Shown here piece after piece: positions 34,688-44,178 of a DNA stretch of 64,000 nt. This stretch comes from an uncultured Lactobacillus sp. GTDB lineage: Bacteria > Bacillota > Bacilli > Lactobacillales > Lactobacillaceae. The position numbers were made by a program, and so were the translations under genes. Below the pieces are notes generated by a model. That model did no database searches and was not told where the DNA came from. It was given only the letters and a program-made list of their open reading frames with translations. The stretch's first letter is position 1; every line of letters starts with the position of its first letter. The DNA is taken from NCBI RefSeq assembly GCF_944327175.1, contig NZ_CALVGT010000032.1, positions 40,638 to 104,637 of the forward strand. Direction: 5' to 3'.

Positions 34688-35029
34688 TTATTCTCCTCTA
34701 ATTATCTGCAGCAAGTCTTCCAGCTGCAATTTGGCCGTTTCCTGGTCACCGGCGGCCAGGCTGGCTAAGGCCTGACTGATGCCTTCTTCCAATTGGCTGT
34801 AACTGGCCAGCAGCTGCAGCTTGTCTTCGTATTTTTCCAAAGACTTGGTGCTGCGCCGTAAATTGTCATAGACCGCTTGTCTTGAGACATGCCGGTTGTC
34901 GGCAATTTCGCCTAAAGACAGGTCGTTATAGTAATAATCTTCAAAATAATCCTGCTGGCCCCGGGTGAGCAAGGCGCCGTACATGGCGTACAGGTCACCC
35001 AGAGCTTCATTTTTGCTCAATTCATCCAT
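34688..35029 (-). CDS. ylxM: YlxM/P13-type helix-turn-helix protein
   Basis: A 113-residue protein with a sigma-70 region 4-like HTH (YYNDLSLGEIADNRHVSRQAV). The family always sits directly upstream of ffh and is reported to modulate SRP activity. It ends 1 base before ffh. An extended -10 promoter precedes it and overlaps the pepD terminator. Confidence 0.93.
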   Translation of the reverse strand: MDELSKNEALGDLYAMYGALLTRGQQDYFEDYYYNDLSLGEIADNRHVSRQAVYDNLRRSTKSLEKYEDKLQLLASYSQLEEGISQALASLAAGDQETAKLQLEDLLQIIRGE

Positions 35030-35047
35030 CTTTTTTACCTGGTTACC

Positions 35048-35057
35048 AGTATAGCAA
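35048..35057 (-). promoter_or_regulatory. Extended -10 promoter of ylxM-ffh
   Basis: Minus strand TTGCTATACT: TG plus TATACT, starting just at the foot of the preceding terminator hairpin. No clear -35. Confidence 0.55.
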
Positions 35058-35083
35058 AAAGCACTGCAAGTGCAGTACTTTTT
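35056..35083 (-). terminator. Terminator after pepD
   Basis: Minus strand: AAAAAGTACTGCA, ct loop, TGCAGTGCTTTTT. A 13-bp stem with one wobble and a T5 tail. Its upstream arm overlaps the pepD stop codon (35084-35082). Confidence 0.85.
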
Positions 35084-36506
35084 AGAGATTTTTATCCATA
35101 TTGAAAGTCAGCTTGGACAGCTTGATGGCTTCCTTAAAGAGCTGGCCCCAGAGCTTTTCGCTTTCCTGGCGGCAGTGGGCCACTGTTTCCTGGTTGGCCT
35201 TGGTCAAAAAGGCAGTTAGTTCTTCGCCGACGAGGCCTTGGGCCTGGTCAGTCACTTCAGCCACCCGGGCGCGGAAGTAGCGGTTCAGCTCAGTCAAATA
35301 GGTCGCGTCCATTTGAACAAAGTGGGAGTAGTGGCTTTCCACCAGAGCTGCTAAAGACTTGTAGAACCACCAGGCATCTGACTGCCGGTATTCCAGGGAA
35401 GTATCGTTATAAGAAGGATCAGTGTCATTCATATTGGTAAAGAAAGGCACAAATGGAGTGAAAGTCGGTCCCCCGATGCAGAGCCACATGATCCCGGCTA
35501 AACCTTCTTCCTGGTCACTTCTAACTTCCAAGATGTGGGCGTTTTGGGTCCGGTTGAGGCCGATTGGCCGGTAGCGGTGGTGCTCTTCATCCGTCCCGCG
35601 GGTGCCAAAGGGATCAAAGACCGTGTCTTGGTAGTGTGAGCCCAGGATGTATTCGATGTCTTCTTTGCTGATCTTCTTTTCGGCCTTGCGGATAAATGGC
35701 AAGTCTGGGTCTTCAGGGTCTTGCTCAATGCTTGGGTTCAAGATCTTTTGCCCGTACCAGACCCGGGAAGTGTTGTAGTGACGGTCCTGCTCAGTATAGG
35801 TGCCGAAGATGTGGCGGAAGTTCCAGGCGTAGATGTCTGGATTTAAGTTGTGGTCAGCCACAAATTCCCGGATGCCTTCGCTCCACATGAAGTCGTCCGG
35901 CTTGTCAAAGTCGACTTCCTCAATGGAAACCCGATTAGCAGCAATTGCGTAGGCATCGTCTGGAATTCTTTGGGCCACCCAGTGGTGACCGGTTACGATT
36001 TCCATGTACCAGATTTCGTCCTTATCAGAAAAGAGCACGGAGTTGCCGGCTGGTGACCCATACTTGGCAATCAGCTTGCCCAGATACTGTACGCCATCCC
36101 GAGCTGAATCAATATAAGGCAAAACAACGTTAACGATGCAGTCTTCGTCAAGACCGTCCACCACTAATGGATCAAAGGCCAAGGTCCGCTCATTGCCGTA
36201 AGTTGATTCGGTGGCTGACATGGCCACGTTCTTTTCGTTAATCCCGCTTTCTTCATAGTAGCCGTACTTCTTGTAGTCAACGTTTGGCACGGCTGGGTAG
36301 CGGTAGGCATCTTCTGGCAGGTCCATTGCGAACTTGTTCAGCCAAGATTTGATCTTGCGGCCCTTTTGCCCGTGAACGGCAGGATTCACGACGAACTTTT
36401 GCTGGTTTAATGGAGAAAAGGTATCGTCATTTCTGGCGATCAAGTTGTTGCCATCCATGGCGGCCTTTTTGCCAACCAGGATGCTGGTACATGCATCATC
36501 TTTCAT
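35082..36506 (-). CDS. pepD: C69-family dipeptidase (PepD type)
   Basis: Hydrolyses dipeptides in the cytoplasm as an N-terminal nucleophile enzyme. The sequence begins MKDDACTSILVGKKAAMDG; Cys6 is the expected nucleophile after processing. NLIARNDD and the later WYMEIVTGHHWVAQRIPDDA match the family. The length is 474 residues. It probably completes digestion of peptides imported by the Opp system encoded further along the window. No signal peptide is seen. Confidence 0.92.
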   Translation of the reverse strand: MKDDACTSILVGKKAAMDGNNLIARNDDTFSPLNQQKFVVNPAVHGQKGRKIKSWLNKFAMDLPEDAYRYPAVPNVDYKKYGYYEESGINEKNVAMSATESTYGNERTLAFDPLVVDGLDEDCIVNVVLPYIDSARDGVQYLGKLIAKYGSPAGNSVLFSDKDEIWYMEIVTGHHWVAQRIPDDAYAIAANRVSIEEVDFDKPDDFMWSEGIREFVADHNLNPDIYAWNFRHIFGTYTEQDRHYNTSRVWYGQKILNPSIEQDPEDPDLPFIRKAEKKISKEDIEYILGSHYQDTVFDPFGTRGTDEEHHRYRPIGLNRTQNAHILEVRSDQEEGLAGIMWLCIGGPTFTPFVPFFTNMNDTDPSYNDTSLEYRQSDAWWFYKSLAALVESHYSHFVQMDATYLTELNRYFRARVAEVTDQAQGLVGEELTAFLTKANQETVAHCRQESEKLWGQLFKEAIKLSKLTFNMDKNL

Positions 36507-36572
36507 AGAAATTGAAAATCTTCTTTCTTTTATTTTTGCAAAAACTAATTCAGGTAACTTTTTGACTAATTC

Positions 36573-37874
36573 TTACAGCAGGTCGTGGAAAAGGCCGACG
36601 GCGTAGTTGGCCGCGTCAAAGTCGGCCAAGTCTTCCGCCTTTTCGCCCAGGCCAACCAATTTGACTGGCAGCTTCATTTCGTGGCGGATGGACAGAACTA
36701 CCCCACCCTTGGAAGACCCGTCCAGCTTGGTCAAAACTAAACCAGACAGCTTGGTCGTCTTGTTAAAGTCCTTGGCCTGCAGGAGGGCGTTTTGCCCAGT
36801 TGACCCGTCCAGAACCAGGAGGGTTTCAGCTGGCTGGTCTGGCAAGCGCTTCTTGATGGTCCGCTGGATTTTTTCCAACTCGTTCATCAAGTTGACCTTG
36901 TTTTGTAAACGGCCCGCCGTGTCAACCAAGAGGTAGTCTGCTTCTTCCGCAATCGCCCGCTCTAAGCCGTCGTAGACCACGGCAGCCGGGTCAGCCTTGT
37001 CCGGGCCAGTTACGACTGGAACCCCAGTCCGCTTGCCCCATTCAACCAGTTGCTCAACCGCGCCGGCTCTGAAAGTGTCGGCAGCGACTAACAGGACCTT
37101 CTTGCCCTGGTCGTGGAAACGCTTGGCCAATTTGCCGACCGTAGTGGTCTTGCCGGCCCCGTTGACGCCGACGAAGAGGTAAACATTTGGCTTGGCGTTA
37201 GGATCATAAGCCAGCTTTTCATTTTCGCTGTCGGCATTTTCGTCGTAGACTTCCACCAGCTTTTGCACGATGACCCGCTTCAAGTCATCCCGGCTCTTGG
37301 CCTTTTGCAGCTTGGCTTCTTCTCTGAGCTGGTCGGTCAGTTCCTCACTGGTTTCATAGCCAACGTCAGATTCAATCAGCAATTCTTCCAAGTCGTCAAA
37401 GAAGTCTTCGTCAACCGTTCTGAACTTGGCCAAAAAGGCGTTGAGGCGGGCGCCAAAGCCCTTGTTGGACTTCTCCAACCCTTTTTCATAGAGCTCAGTC
37501 GTTTTTTCTTCTGTACTTTCTTCTGCTGGTTCAGTTGTCTCTTCTTCTGCTTCAGTCTTTTCTTCTTCAACTGCTTCTTCTGCAGTTTCAGTTTCTTCTA
37601 CTGCTTCTTCTGCAGTTTCAGTAGTTTCTGGCTTTTCTTCCTCTACTGCTTCTTTAGCAACTTCAGTTTCTTCGGTAGATTCTTCTTCAACAGTTTCTTC
37701 TGCTTCAGCCTTTTCTGCTACTGCTTCTTCAGAAGTTTCTGTAGTTTCTGTACTTTCTTCGACTGACTCATTTTCCGCTTCTACGGCTTCTTCCTGGTCA
37801 GCCTTGACTTCTTCTGGTTTTTCTTCGTCTTTTTGGCCAAACAGGCTCTTTTTGATTCGATCAAATAATCCCAC
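36573..37874 (-). CDS. ftsY: Signal recognition particle receptor FtsY
   Basis: GTPase that docks Ffh-ribosome complexes at the membrane. Residues about 12-130 form an extremely acidic A domain made of irregular repeats (EEAVEETETAEEAVEEEK). The NG domain follows, with FVGVNGAGKTTTVGKLAKR, VAADTFRAGAVEQL, VDTAGRLQNKVNLM and VLTKLDGSSKGG. The start is GTG, two bases after smc, within a rnc-smc-ftsY operon. The acidic domain is encoded by a tandem 30-bp DNA repeat. Confidence 0.97.
   Translation of the reverse strand: MGLFDRIKKSLFGQKDEEKPEEVKADQEEAVEAENESVEESTETTETSEEAVAEKAEAEETVEEESTEETEVAKEAVEEEKPETTETAEEAVEETETAEEAVEEEKTEAEEETTEPAEESTEEKTTELYEKGLEKSNKGFGARLNAFLAKFRTVDEDFFDDLEELLIESDVGYETSEELTDQLREEAKLQKAKSRDDLKRVIVQKLVEVYDENADSENEKLAYDPNAKPNVYLFVGVNGAGKTTTVGKLAKRFHDQGKKVLLVAADTFRAGAVEQLVEWGKRTGVPVVTGPDKADPAAVVYDGLERAIAEEADYLLVDTAGRLQNKVNLMNELEKIQRTIKKRLPDQPAETLLVLDGSTGQNALLQAKDFNKTTKLSGLVLTKLDGSSKGGVVLSIRHEMKLPVKLVGLGEKAEDLADFDAANYAVGLFHDLL
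37571..37622. repeat. Tandem 30-bp repeat in the acidic domain of ftsY
   Basis: ctgcttcttctgcagtttca occurs at 37571-37590 and again at 37601-37620, in a 30-base period that keeps frame (10 residues). Degenerate copies extend on both sides. Confidence 0.75.
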
Positions 37875-37876
37875 GG

Positions 37877-40800
37877 TTATACCTCATCTTTTAAATCTTT
37901 CAAGGAGACCGACAAAATCTGGGATATCCCGGATTCCTGCATGACCACCCCGTAGAGCTGGTCAGCTTGTTCCATGGTCCCCCGCCGGTGCGTAATCACG
38001 ATAAACTGGGTCTGGCTGTCATATTGGCGCAGGAAACGGGCGAAACGGACAACATTGGCATCATCCAGGGCCGCTTCCACTTCATCCAGCACGCAGAATG
38101 GCACTGGGTTGACTTCCAGCATGGCAAAAAGTAAGGTGATCGCCGTCAGCGACCGCTCCCCGCCGGACAAAAGGCTCAAGCGCTGCAATTTTTTGCCAGG
38201 CGGCTGGGCGATGATTTCCACCCCGCTCTCCAGCAAATCGTCCGGATCCGTCAAGCTCAAGCGGGCATTGCCCCCGCCAAAAACCACCGGGAAAAGGCGG
38301 CTGAAAGAAGCCGAAATCTGCTGGAAGGTCTGGCTGAAGCGGTCCTTGACTTCCTGGTCCAGTTCATCCATCGACTGCTGCAGGTTGCTTCTTGCTTCCA
38401 GCAGGTCGTTTTGCTGCCCATTCAAGAAGTCATAGCGGTCCTTGACTTCCTTATACTCGTCAATCGCCCCCAAGTTGACCGGGCCGATATCTTCCAAAGA
38501 CATCCGGTGCAGCTTGACGCTGCGGCGCAGGTTCTGCTGGTTTTCTTCTGTATTTTCCAGCTTGGCCTGGGAAAGCGCGGCTTCATAAGTCAAGGAGTAG
38601 TCTTCTCTTAAACTGTCCAGGTGCTGCTTGAGCTCACCTTTAACCGTGGCCAGCTTGACTAAGAACCCTTCTTGCTCGCTGGCCGCGTCTTTTCTTAAGT
38701 CATAGTTTCTGGTCGCCACGGCTTCCAGCTGGTTGATCTGCCCGTTTAGCTGGCCCAAGAGTTGGCTGGCTGCATCCAGATCTGCCTGCTTGTCCTTTTG
38801 CTCAGCCAGGAGCTGGTCTTTTTCAAGGCCCAGCTCCTCTTTCTTGCTTGCTGACATTTGACTGGAACTGTCCAAAGCAGCCAGTTTTTCTTCCAGCTGC
38901 GCTATCTGCTTCTGGCTGGCTGCCTTTTGCCGGCCGCGCTCAGCTTTTCTGGCCTGCAGGTTTTCTTGCTTGTTGGCCAAAACTGCCAATTGCGGGTCAA
39001 GTTCAGCTAATTTTTCTTGCACGCCCCGGTTTAAGTCAGTGTAATTCTGAATAGTCTCTTGCAGACTGGCCAAGTCTTGTTTTTGCTGGTCGGCTAAAGC
39101 GGCCAGCTCTTCTTTCTTGGCCTTTTGGACCTTTTCTTTATCAGTCAAATCTGCCAGGTAGGCAGCTTGTTCAGCCTGCTGAGCCTGGTAGAGCTGAACG
39201 GCGCTTTCCAGCCGCTTGACTTCTTTTTCCTGGCTTTGGAAAGTCAAAACTGCCGCGCTCAAGTCCTGCTGTAGGCTCTGCAAATCCCGGCTGATTTGGT
39301 CCCGGGTCTCCTGCTTGTCTTTGACTTGCTTGTCTAAACCTGCCAGCTTTTCTTCTTTAATATGGAACTGTCCTTCTAATTCCTCTAGCATGGCCGTCGT
39401 CTTGTTGATTTCAGCCGTTGTCTGCAAGGGGGAATTATTCCGCTGGTTGCGAGCACCGCCAGTCATGGCCCCGCCGGGACTGATGACATCCCCGTCCAGG
39501 GTAACGACCCGGTAGTGGCCGATCTGCCTGGAGACAGCCAGGGCCGTGTCCATATTGTCAACGATAATGATGCTGCCCAGCAGATACTGGATAGCTTCTG
39601 AAATGTCAGTATCGCCTTTAGCCTCAACCAATTCGCTGGCCAGGCCTTGGAAGCCGGCAAAGCGTTCCAGAGCCTGCCGGGTTGAAGCTGGGATTGCCCG
39701 GTATCTTAAAGCATCCAGAGGCAAAAAAGTTGCCCGGCCCAGTCTTCTGACCTTCAGCTGCTGAATAGCATCTTTAGCCGCCATCCGGTCCTTAGCCACC
39801 AGACTTTGGACACTGCCGCCAAGGGCAGTCGTCATGGCTGCTTCCAAGTCAGCCGGGAAGGTTAAAAGCTCCCCAACTGCCCCGATAATGCCCGGGAAGC
39901 GGTCTGGCTGGTTTAAAACCTGCTTGACGCCGGCATAGTAGCCATCATGCCGCTTTTGGATATTGACCAGGGCATCCCGGCGGGCAGTCAGCCGCTGGAG
40001 GTTGGTCAAATCTGCCTGCAGCTGCTTTTGAGCGACCTGCTGGTCAGCAGCTAAATGCCCTAATTGATCGCTGGCTTCCTTTAATTCCGCCTGCAGCTGG
40101 TCATTTTCTGCCCGCAGCTTTTGTCCCTTAGACCGCAGGCCTTCCAGTTCTTCCTGGCTCTTGGCCAATTGGCTGGAGGTATCTTCATAGCGCTGGTCCT
40201 TGCTCTCTTTGGCCCGCTTAATTTCCCCTTCCAGGTAGACCAGTTGGTTGTTGGCACTGGTTTGGTCCTGCAGAGTCTGAATATATTGCGATCGCAGGTC
40301 TTCAACTTTCAATTTGAGACTGGCCGGGTCTTCTTTCAGCTGGTCAGCCAGCTTCTGCCTTTTTTCTTTCAGCTGGTCTAATTGCCCGGCATATTCAGCT
40401 TCCTGGTCAGCCAATTTGGCGATTTCCGCATCCGTAGCCGCCAGATTTTCTTTTATGTCAGCCAGTTGTCGCTGGTATTCCAGCCTGGTCGCCTGGTCAA
40501 ACTGCCGGGACTGCTGGGAAACCTGCAAGGAAGTGTTGATTTTTGAAAGCCGGTTGGTCAACTTAAGGACTTCTGCTTGCACCTGGTCCCGCTTTTGGCT
40601 TTCCAGCTGGAATTCTTCTCTTTTAGCCGCCAGCTTGGCCTGGGACTGCTTGACTTCCGCGTCCAGCCGGCTTAAAAGTTCCTGGCTCTTGGCCAGTTTA
40701 TTGGAGACTTCCCTTTCTTCCTGGTCCAAGTCAGCGATTTCAAAGGCCAGCAGGGTCTTCAAGTCCTCATCAAGGGCGGCTTTTTGAAATTGGTATTCCT

Positions 40801-41437
40801 GGGCCAAGGAGCTCTGTTCATGCAGAGGCTCCAGTCGCTTCTCCAGCTCGTTGACCAGGTCATTGATCCGGATCAAGTTGTCATTGGTTGTTTCCAGCTG
40901 CTCCTGGGCCTGCTGCTTTTGCTGCTTAAAGTGGAGCACCCCGGCTGCTTCTTCGAAAATTCCCCGTCTTTCCCGGGCCTGGGAATTGAGGATCTGGTCC
41001 ACCCGCCCCTGGGAAATGATGGCCAGGCTGTTTTGGGAAATGCCAGAGTCCAAAAAGAGGGCCCGGACGTCCCGCAGGCGAACTGGCTGCTGGTTAATCA
41101 AGTATTCATTGTCGCCGGACTTTAAAATCCGTCTGGTGATTGTGACCTGGTCAGCTGGAAGGTCCAATTCCTTATTCCGGTTGTCAAAGACCATGGTCAC
41201 TTCAGCCCGGTTTAAGGGCTTGCGGAACTGACTTCCGGCAAAAATCACGTCTTTCATGTTGCGGCCACGCAAGGACTTGGCACTGCCTTCCCCCATGACC
41301 CAGCGAATGGCTTCAGTAATGTTGCTCTTGCCTGACCCGTTAGGACCGACAATACCGGTAATCCCCTTGGTAAAGTCGATCACCGTCTTGTCCGCAAAAG
41401 ACTTGAAGCCCTCCAAAATTAAACTAGTTAAAGGCAC
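37877..41437 (-). CDS. smc: Chromosome segregation SMC ATPase
   Basis: Condensin ATPase, 1186 residues. The N-terminal head has GIVGPNGSGKSNITEAIRW. A long coiled coil follows (about 170-500), then the hinge (about 500-675, GVKQVLNQPDRFPGIIGAVG and GGAMTGGARNQRN), then the return coiled coil (about 680-1000). The C-terminal head has LLSGGERSLTAITLLFAML and FCVLDEVEAALDDANV. The start is GTG, sharing one base with the rnc stop (TAGTG). rnc-smc-ftsY is the conserved Firmicutes order. Confidence 0.98.
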   Translation of the reverse strand: MPLTSLILEGFKSFADKTVIDFTKGITGIVGPNGSGKSNITEAIRWVMGEGSAKSLRGRNMKDVIFAGSQFRKPLNRAEVTMVFDNRNKELDLPADQVTITRRILKSGDNEYLINQQPVRLRDVRALFLDSGISQNSLAIISQGRVDQILNSQARERRGIFEEAAGVLHFKQQKQQAQEQLETTNDNLIRINDLVNELEKRLEPLHEQSSLAQEYQFQKAALDEDLKTLLAFEIADLDQEEREVSNKLAKSQELLSRLDAEVKQSQAKLAAKREEFQLESQKRDQVQAEVLKLTNRLSKINTSLQVSQQSRQFDQATRLEYQRQLADIKENLAATDAEIAKLADQEAEYAGQLDQLKEKRQKLADQLKEDPASLKLKVEDLRSQYIQTLQDQTSANNQLVYLEGEIKRAKESKDQRYEDTSSQLAKSQEELEGLRSKGQKLRAENDQLQAELKEASDQLGHLAADQQVAQKQLQADLTNLQRLTARRDALVNIQKRHDGYYAGVKQVLNQPDRFPGIIGAVGELLTFPADLEAAMTTALGGSVQSLVAKDRMAAKDAIQQLKVRRLGRATFLPLDALRYRAIPASTRQALERFAGFQGLASELVEAKGDTDISEAIQYLLGSIIIVDNMDTALAVSRQIGHYRVVTLDGDVISPGGAMTGGARNQRNNSPLQTTAEINKTTAMLEELEGQFHIKEEKLAGLDKQVKDKQETRDQISRDLQSLQQDLSAAVLTFQSQEKEVKRLESAVQLYQAQQAEQAAYLADLTDKEKVQKAKKEELAALADQQKQDLASLQETIQNYTDLNRGVQEKLAELDPQLAVLANKQENLQARKAERGRQKAASQKQIAQLEEKLAALDSSSQMSASKKEELGLEKDQLLAEQKDKQADLDAASQLLGQLNGQINQLEAVATRNYDLRKDAASEQEGFLVKLATVKGELKQHLDSLREDYSLTYEAALSQAKLENTEENQQNLRRSVKLHRMSLEDIGPVNLGAIDEYKEVKDRYDFLNGQQNDLLEARSNLQQSMDELDQEVKDRFSQTFQQISASFSRLFPVVFGGGNARLSLTDPDDLLESGVEIIAQPPGKKLQRLSLLSGGERSLTAITLLFAMLEVNPVPFCVLDEVEAALDDANVVRFARFLRQYDSQTQFIVITHRRGTMEQADQLYGVVMQESGISQILSVSLKDLKDEV

Positions 41438-42132
41438 TATTTTCCTCCATTCAAGTGCTCCAAGGCATGGTTGGCCGCGTCCTGCTCAGCCTTTTTCTTG
41501 TTGCGTCCTTCCCCGTTTGCCAGCTTCTTGCCGTCGACCAGGACTTCAACTTCAAAGTGAGGCGGCTGCTGGCTCTCATTTAACACCCGGTATTCGATAT
41601 TCACGCTGCCGTTTTGCTGCAGAAGTTCCTGCAGGTCCGTCTTAAAGTCCCGCGACGGGGTAAAGTAGCCAGCCGCGATTAAAGGATAAACGGTCTGGCT
41701 GAGAAACTTTTCAACCACTTCAATTCCTTGGTCCAAAAACAAGGCGCCGTTGAAGGCTTCGAAGACGTCTTCCAAAAGGGCCTTGCGGTTGCGGCCGCCA
41801 GCTTTTTCCTCGCCGACGCCAAGGTTGATTTCCCCTTTAAAGCCGCAGTCCAGGGCCACTTTTGAGAAGCCTTCAGTGCGGACAATATTTGATCTCAGTC
41901 TGGTCAGTTCCCCTTCATGTAAGTGCTGGAAGTGGCGGTAGAGGTAGTCAGAGACCGTAAATTCCAGGACCGCGTCCCCCAGAAATTCTAACTTTTCGTA
42001 ATTCCCCAAAGTTTTGCCGGGATTTTCATTGAGATAGGAGGAATGGGTAAAGGCTTCCTCCAACAAGCGGGCATCCTTGAAGCGGATCCCGTATTTTTCA
42101 TCCAGCATTTTAATAAATTTAGTTGAGACCAT
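41437..42132 (-). CDS. rnc: Ribonuclease III
   Basis: Cuts double-stranded RNA, including rRNA precursors. The catalytic motif YEKLEFLGDAVLEFTVSDYL is near residue 42-61, with the second acidic cluster KALLEDVFEAFNGALFLDQG. The double-stranded-RNA-binding domain is about residues 155-228, ending in KKKAEQDAANHALEHL. The length is 231 residues. It starts from its own extended -10 promoter, because the usual upstream acpP is separated by the opp operon. Confidence 0.97.
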   Translation of the reverse strand: MVSTKFIKMLDEKYGIRFKDARLLEEAFTHSSYLNENPGKTLGNYEKLEFLGDAVLEFTVSDYLYRHFQHLHEGELTRLRSNIVRTEGFSKVALDCGFKGEINLGVGEEKAGGRNRKALLEDVFEAFNGALFLDQGIEVVEKFLSQTVYPLIAAGYFTPSRDFKTDLQELLQQNGSVNIEYRVLNESQQPPHFEVEVLVDGKKLANGEGRNKKKAEQDAANHALEHLNGGK

Positions 42133-42161
42133 GAACTTTACATCCTTTCATAACACTAAAA

Positions 42162-42170
42162 ATTATATCA
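42162..42170 (-). promoter_or_regulatory. Extended -10 promoter of rnc-smc-ftsY
   Basis: Minus strand TGATATAAT: a TG dinucleotide one base before a consensus TATAAT, about 30 bases before the rnc ATG. -35 poor. Confidence 0.72.
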
Positions 42171-42207
42171 AAAGCCCACTATTAGAGCGCCTTTTTTACC
42201 CAATTCC

Positions 42208-42250
42208 AAGAAAAAACTCTGCCTTGTCCGGCAAATGGACAAAACAGAGT
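42208..42250 (-). terminator. Terminator after oppA2
   Basis: Minus strand: ACTCTGTTTTGTCC pairs over all 14 positions (two wobbles) with GGACAAGGCAGAGT, then TTTTTTC. Confidence 0.9.
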
Positions 42251-42256
42251 CGCAGA

Positions 42257-44038
42257 TTATTTTTTATAACCAATTTTATACCATAATGGATGGCTGTTGT
42301 TCATTTCTGCCGGTTCATAAGAGAGGTTGACCAGCTGCTTGTTGATGGCTGTAATCTTGTAGGAACTGGTCAAAGGAATTACAAAGGCTTGCTCTTGCAT
42401 GTATCTTTGCCACTCTTTGAAGACCTTGATCCGGTAGTGGATGTTAAAGGCAGCATCGGAATCCATTTCTTCCAAAAGCTGGCTATTGGTCTTGGTAGCG
42501 AAGCGTTCCAGGTTGTACTGGGTCCCCGCCCCGTAGATACCATTTTGGGAAGGCTCATTGTTTAAAGTCCAGCCGGCAATGAACATGTCGACCTGGCTGT
42601 CATCTTGGAAGAGCAGGTTATAAAAAGTATTGAATTCCAGCAAGTGGCCAGTGGTCAGTTTGACGTTTAAGCCAATTTCTTTCCACTTCTTAATGTAGTT
42701 GCTGATGATCTTGCTTTGGCTGACGTCACCGGTCATGGCAGCCAGGTGGATCACCAGCTTATGCCCCTGCGGGTCCCGCCGGTACTTTTCCCCCGACTGG
42801 AGCTTGTAGCCTGCCTTGTCCAAAAGCTTTTTCGCCTTAGCCGGGTTATAAGGATAACCCTTGCTCTTGTCATCGTAGTAGTCGCCAAATTGCGACGGAA
42901 TCAAGCTCTTGATGCGGAAGGTCAAGCCAGATGTGTACTTACGCTGGATCTGGGTGACGTTCATTGCGTAGCCGATCGCCTGTCTGAGAGACTTGTTAGC
43001 CATCTTGGAATTCTTGTTTATCTTAACTGAGTTGGTCTTCTCGTCCCACTTCCCCAGTTTGAAGCCCAGATAGTTGTATCTCAAAGGAATCGTGGCCACG
43101 AACCTGTAGTTTTTGGTAGTCCTGATCTGCTGCCACTGAGAGTTAACAACTTCGATGATGTCGTAAGTTTTTTCTTTAATGGCCGTGGAAACTGACTTTG
43201 GCGAAATAATGGAAATAGTGATCTTGCTCAAACTCGGCGTCCCCCGCCAGTAGTATTCATTGCGGGTCCAAACCGCCTTCTGGCCCGCTTCAATGCTCTG
43301 GACCTTGTAAGGTCCAAAGTAGAGGGGCTTTTTACGGATTTCGATGCAGGTTCTCAATTTCCCGAAAGGCACATCCCTAAGGTAGTGATATGGCAGGGCA
43401 GATTCCCAGAAGTAGCCGTTGCCAGACTTCAGCATCCCCGGGTGCATTTGCTTAAAGTGGATCACGACCTTGCGGCCATTTTCCCCATCCGGCATTTCGA
43501 TCCCGCTGATCGTCTTGGCTTTGCCATCATGATATTCCTTCAGACCCACCACGTCCTGCAAAGAAGAAGTGTAGTGGGAGCTGTTAGTGGCCTTGTTGGC
43601 AATTACTTCGTAGGCATATTCCACGTCTTTTGCCACGACCTGCTTGCCATCAGACCACTTGACCCCTTTTTTAATATTGATAGTGATCTGCTTGGCCTGC
43701 CGGTCCAGGCTGAAGGTCGCCGCCCCACTATCGGTGATATTGTAGCTGTTGTCCGTGTCAAACAATGATTCAGACCCGAACTGGGCTAAGGCCGCGTCAG
43801 TTGTTGAATCTGCCAGTTCATCAGAAAAAATCCCCGTAAAAGGAGTATCAGTTTCCAGGGCTACCCGGATGCTGCCTCCTTTTTTTGTCTTGGAGAAACT
43901 GGTGGCTACGGGGAACTGCATGGCATCTTCAGCTCCGCTGTTATTGTCCTGTTTGCTTTTATTTGCCCTTTGTTGTGAACAGGCTGCTAAAGTTAAGGCA
44001 GCTAGCAGGCAAATTGCTATTTTCGTTATCTTCTTCAT
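42257..44038 (-). CDS. oppA2: Oligopeptide-binding lipoprotein OppA, second copy
   Basis: Captures peptides outside the cell for the OppBCDF importer. The 593-residue protein has a lipoprotein signal with lipobox LAAC near residue 19-20 (LLAALTLAACSQQ). The family 5 solute-binding core includes GVKWSDGKQVVAKDVEYAYE. It is clearly paralogous to the upstream oppA gene along the whole length but well diverged, so the two may differ in peptide preference. It lies downstream of a terminator that follows oppA1, so its expression probably needs readthrough or its own promoter. Confidence 0.93.
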   Translation of the reverse strand: MKKITKIAICLLAALTLAACSQQRANKSKQDNNSGAEDAMQFPVATSFSKTKKGGSIRVALETDTPFTGIFSDELADSTTDAALAQFGSESLFDTDNSYNITDSGAATFSLDRQAKQITINIKKGVKWSDGKQVVAKDVEYAYEVIANKATNSSHYTSSLQDVVGLKEYHDGKAKTISGIEMPDGENGRKVVIHFKQMHPGMLKSGNGYFWESALPYHYLRDVPFGKLRTCIEIRKKPLYFGPYKVQSIEAGQKAVWTRNEYYWRGTPSLSKITISIISPKSVSTAIKEKTYDIIEVVNSQWQQIRTTKNYRFVATIPLRYNYLGFKLGKWDEKTNSVKINKNSKMANKSLRQAIGYAMNVTQIQRKYTSGLTFRIKSLIPSQFGDYYDDKSKGYPYNPAKAKKLLDKAGYKLQSGEKYRRDPQGHKLVIHLAAMTGDVSQSKIISNYIKKWKEIGLNVKLTTGHLLEFNTFYNLLFQDDSQVDMFIAGWTLNNEPSQNGIYGAGTQYNLERFATKTNSQLLEEMDSDAAFNIHYRIKVFKEWQRYMQEQAFVIPLTSSYKITAINKQLVNLSYEPAEMNNSHPLWYKIGYKK

Positions 44039-44124
44039 CAGTCAAGAGTCCTTTTTGCTAAATCGCTACATTACTTAGTTTACCATAACAAAAGGGGCAA
44101 GACCGGGCCTAAGCCGGGAGAACA

Positions 44125-44155
44125 GAAAAAAGAGGGGGGATTTCCCCCTCTTTTT
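44125..44155 (-). terminator. Terminator between oppA1 and oppA2
   Basis: Minus strand: AAAAAGAGGGGG, loop, CCCCCTCTTTTTT. A perfect GC-rich stem with T6. Confidence 0.93.
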
Positions 44156-44178
44156 AGTAATGGCATATTAATTATTTT

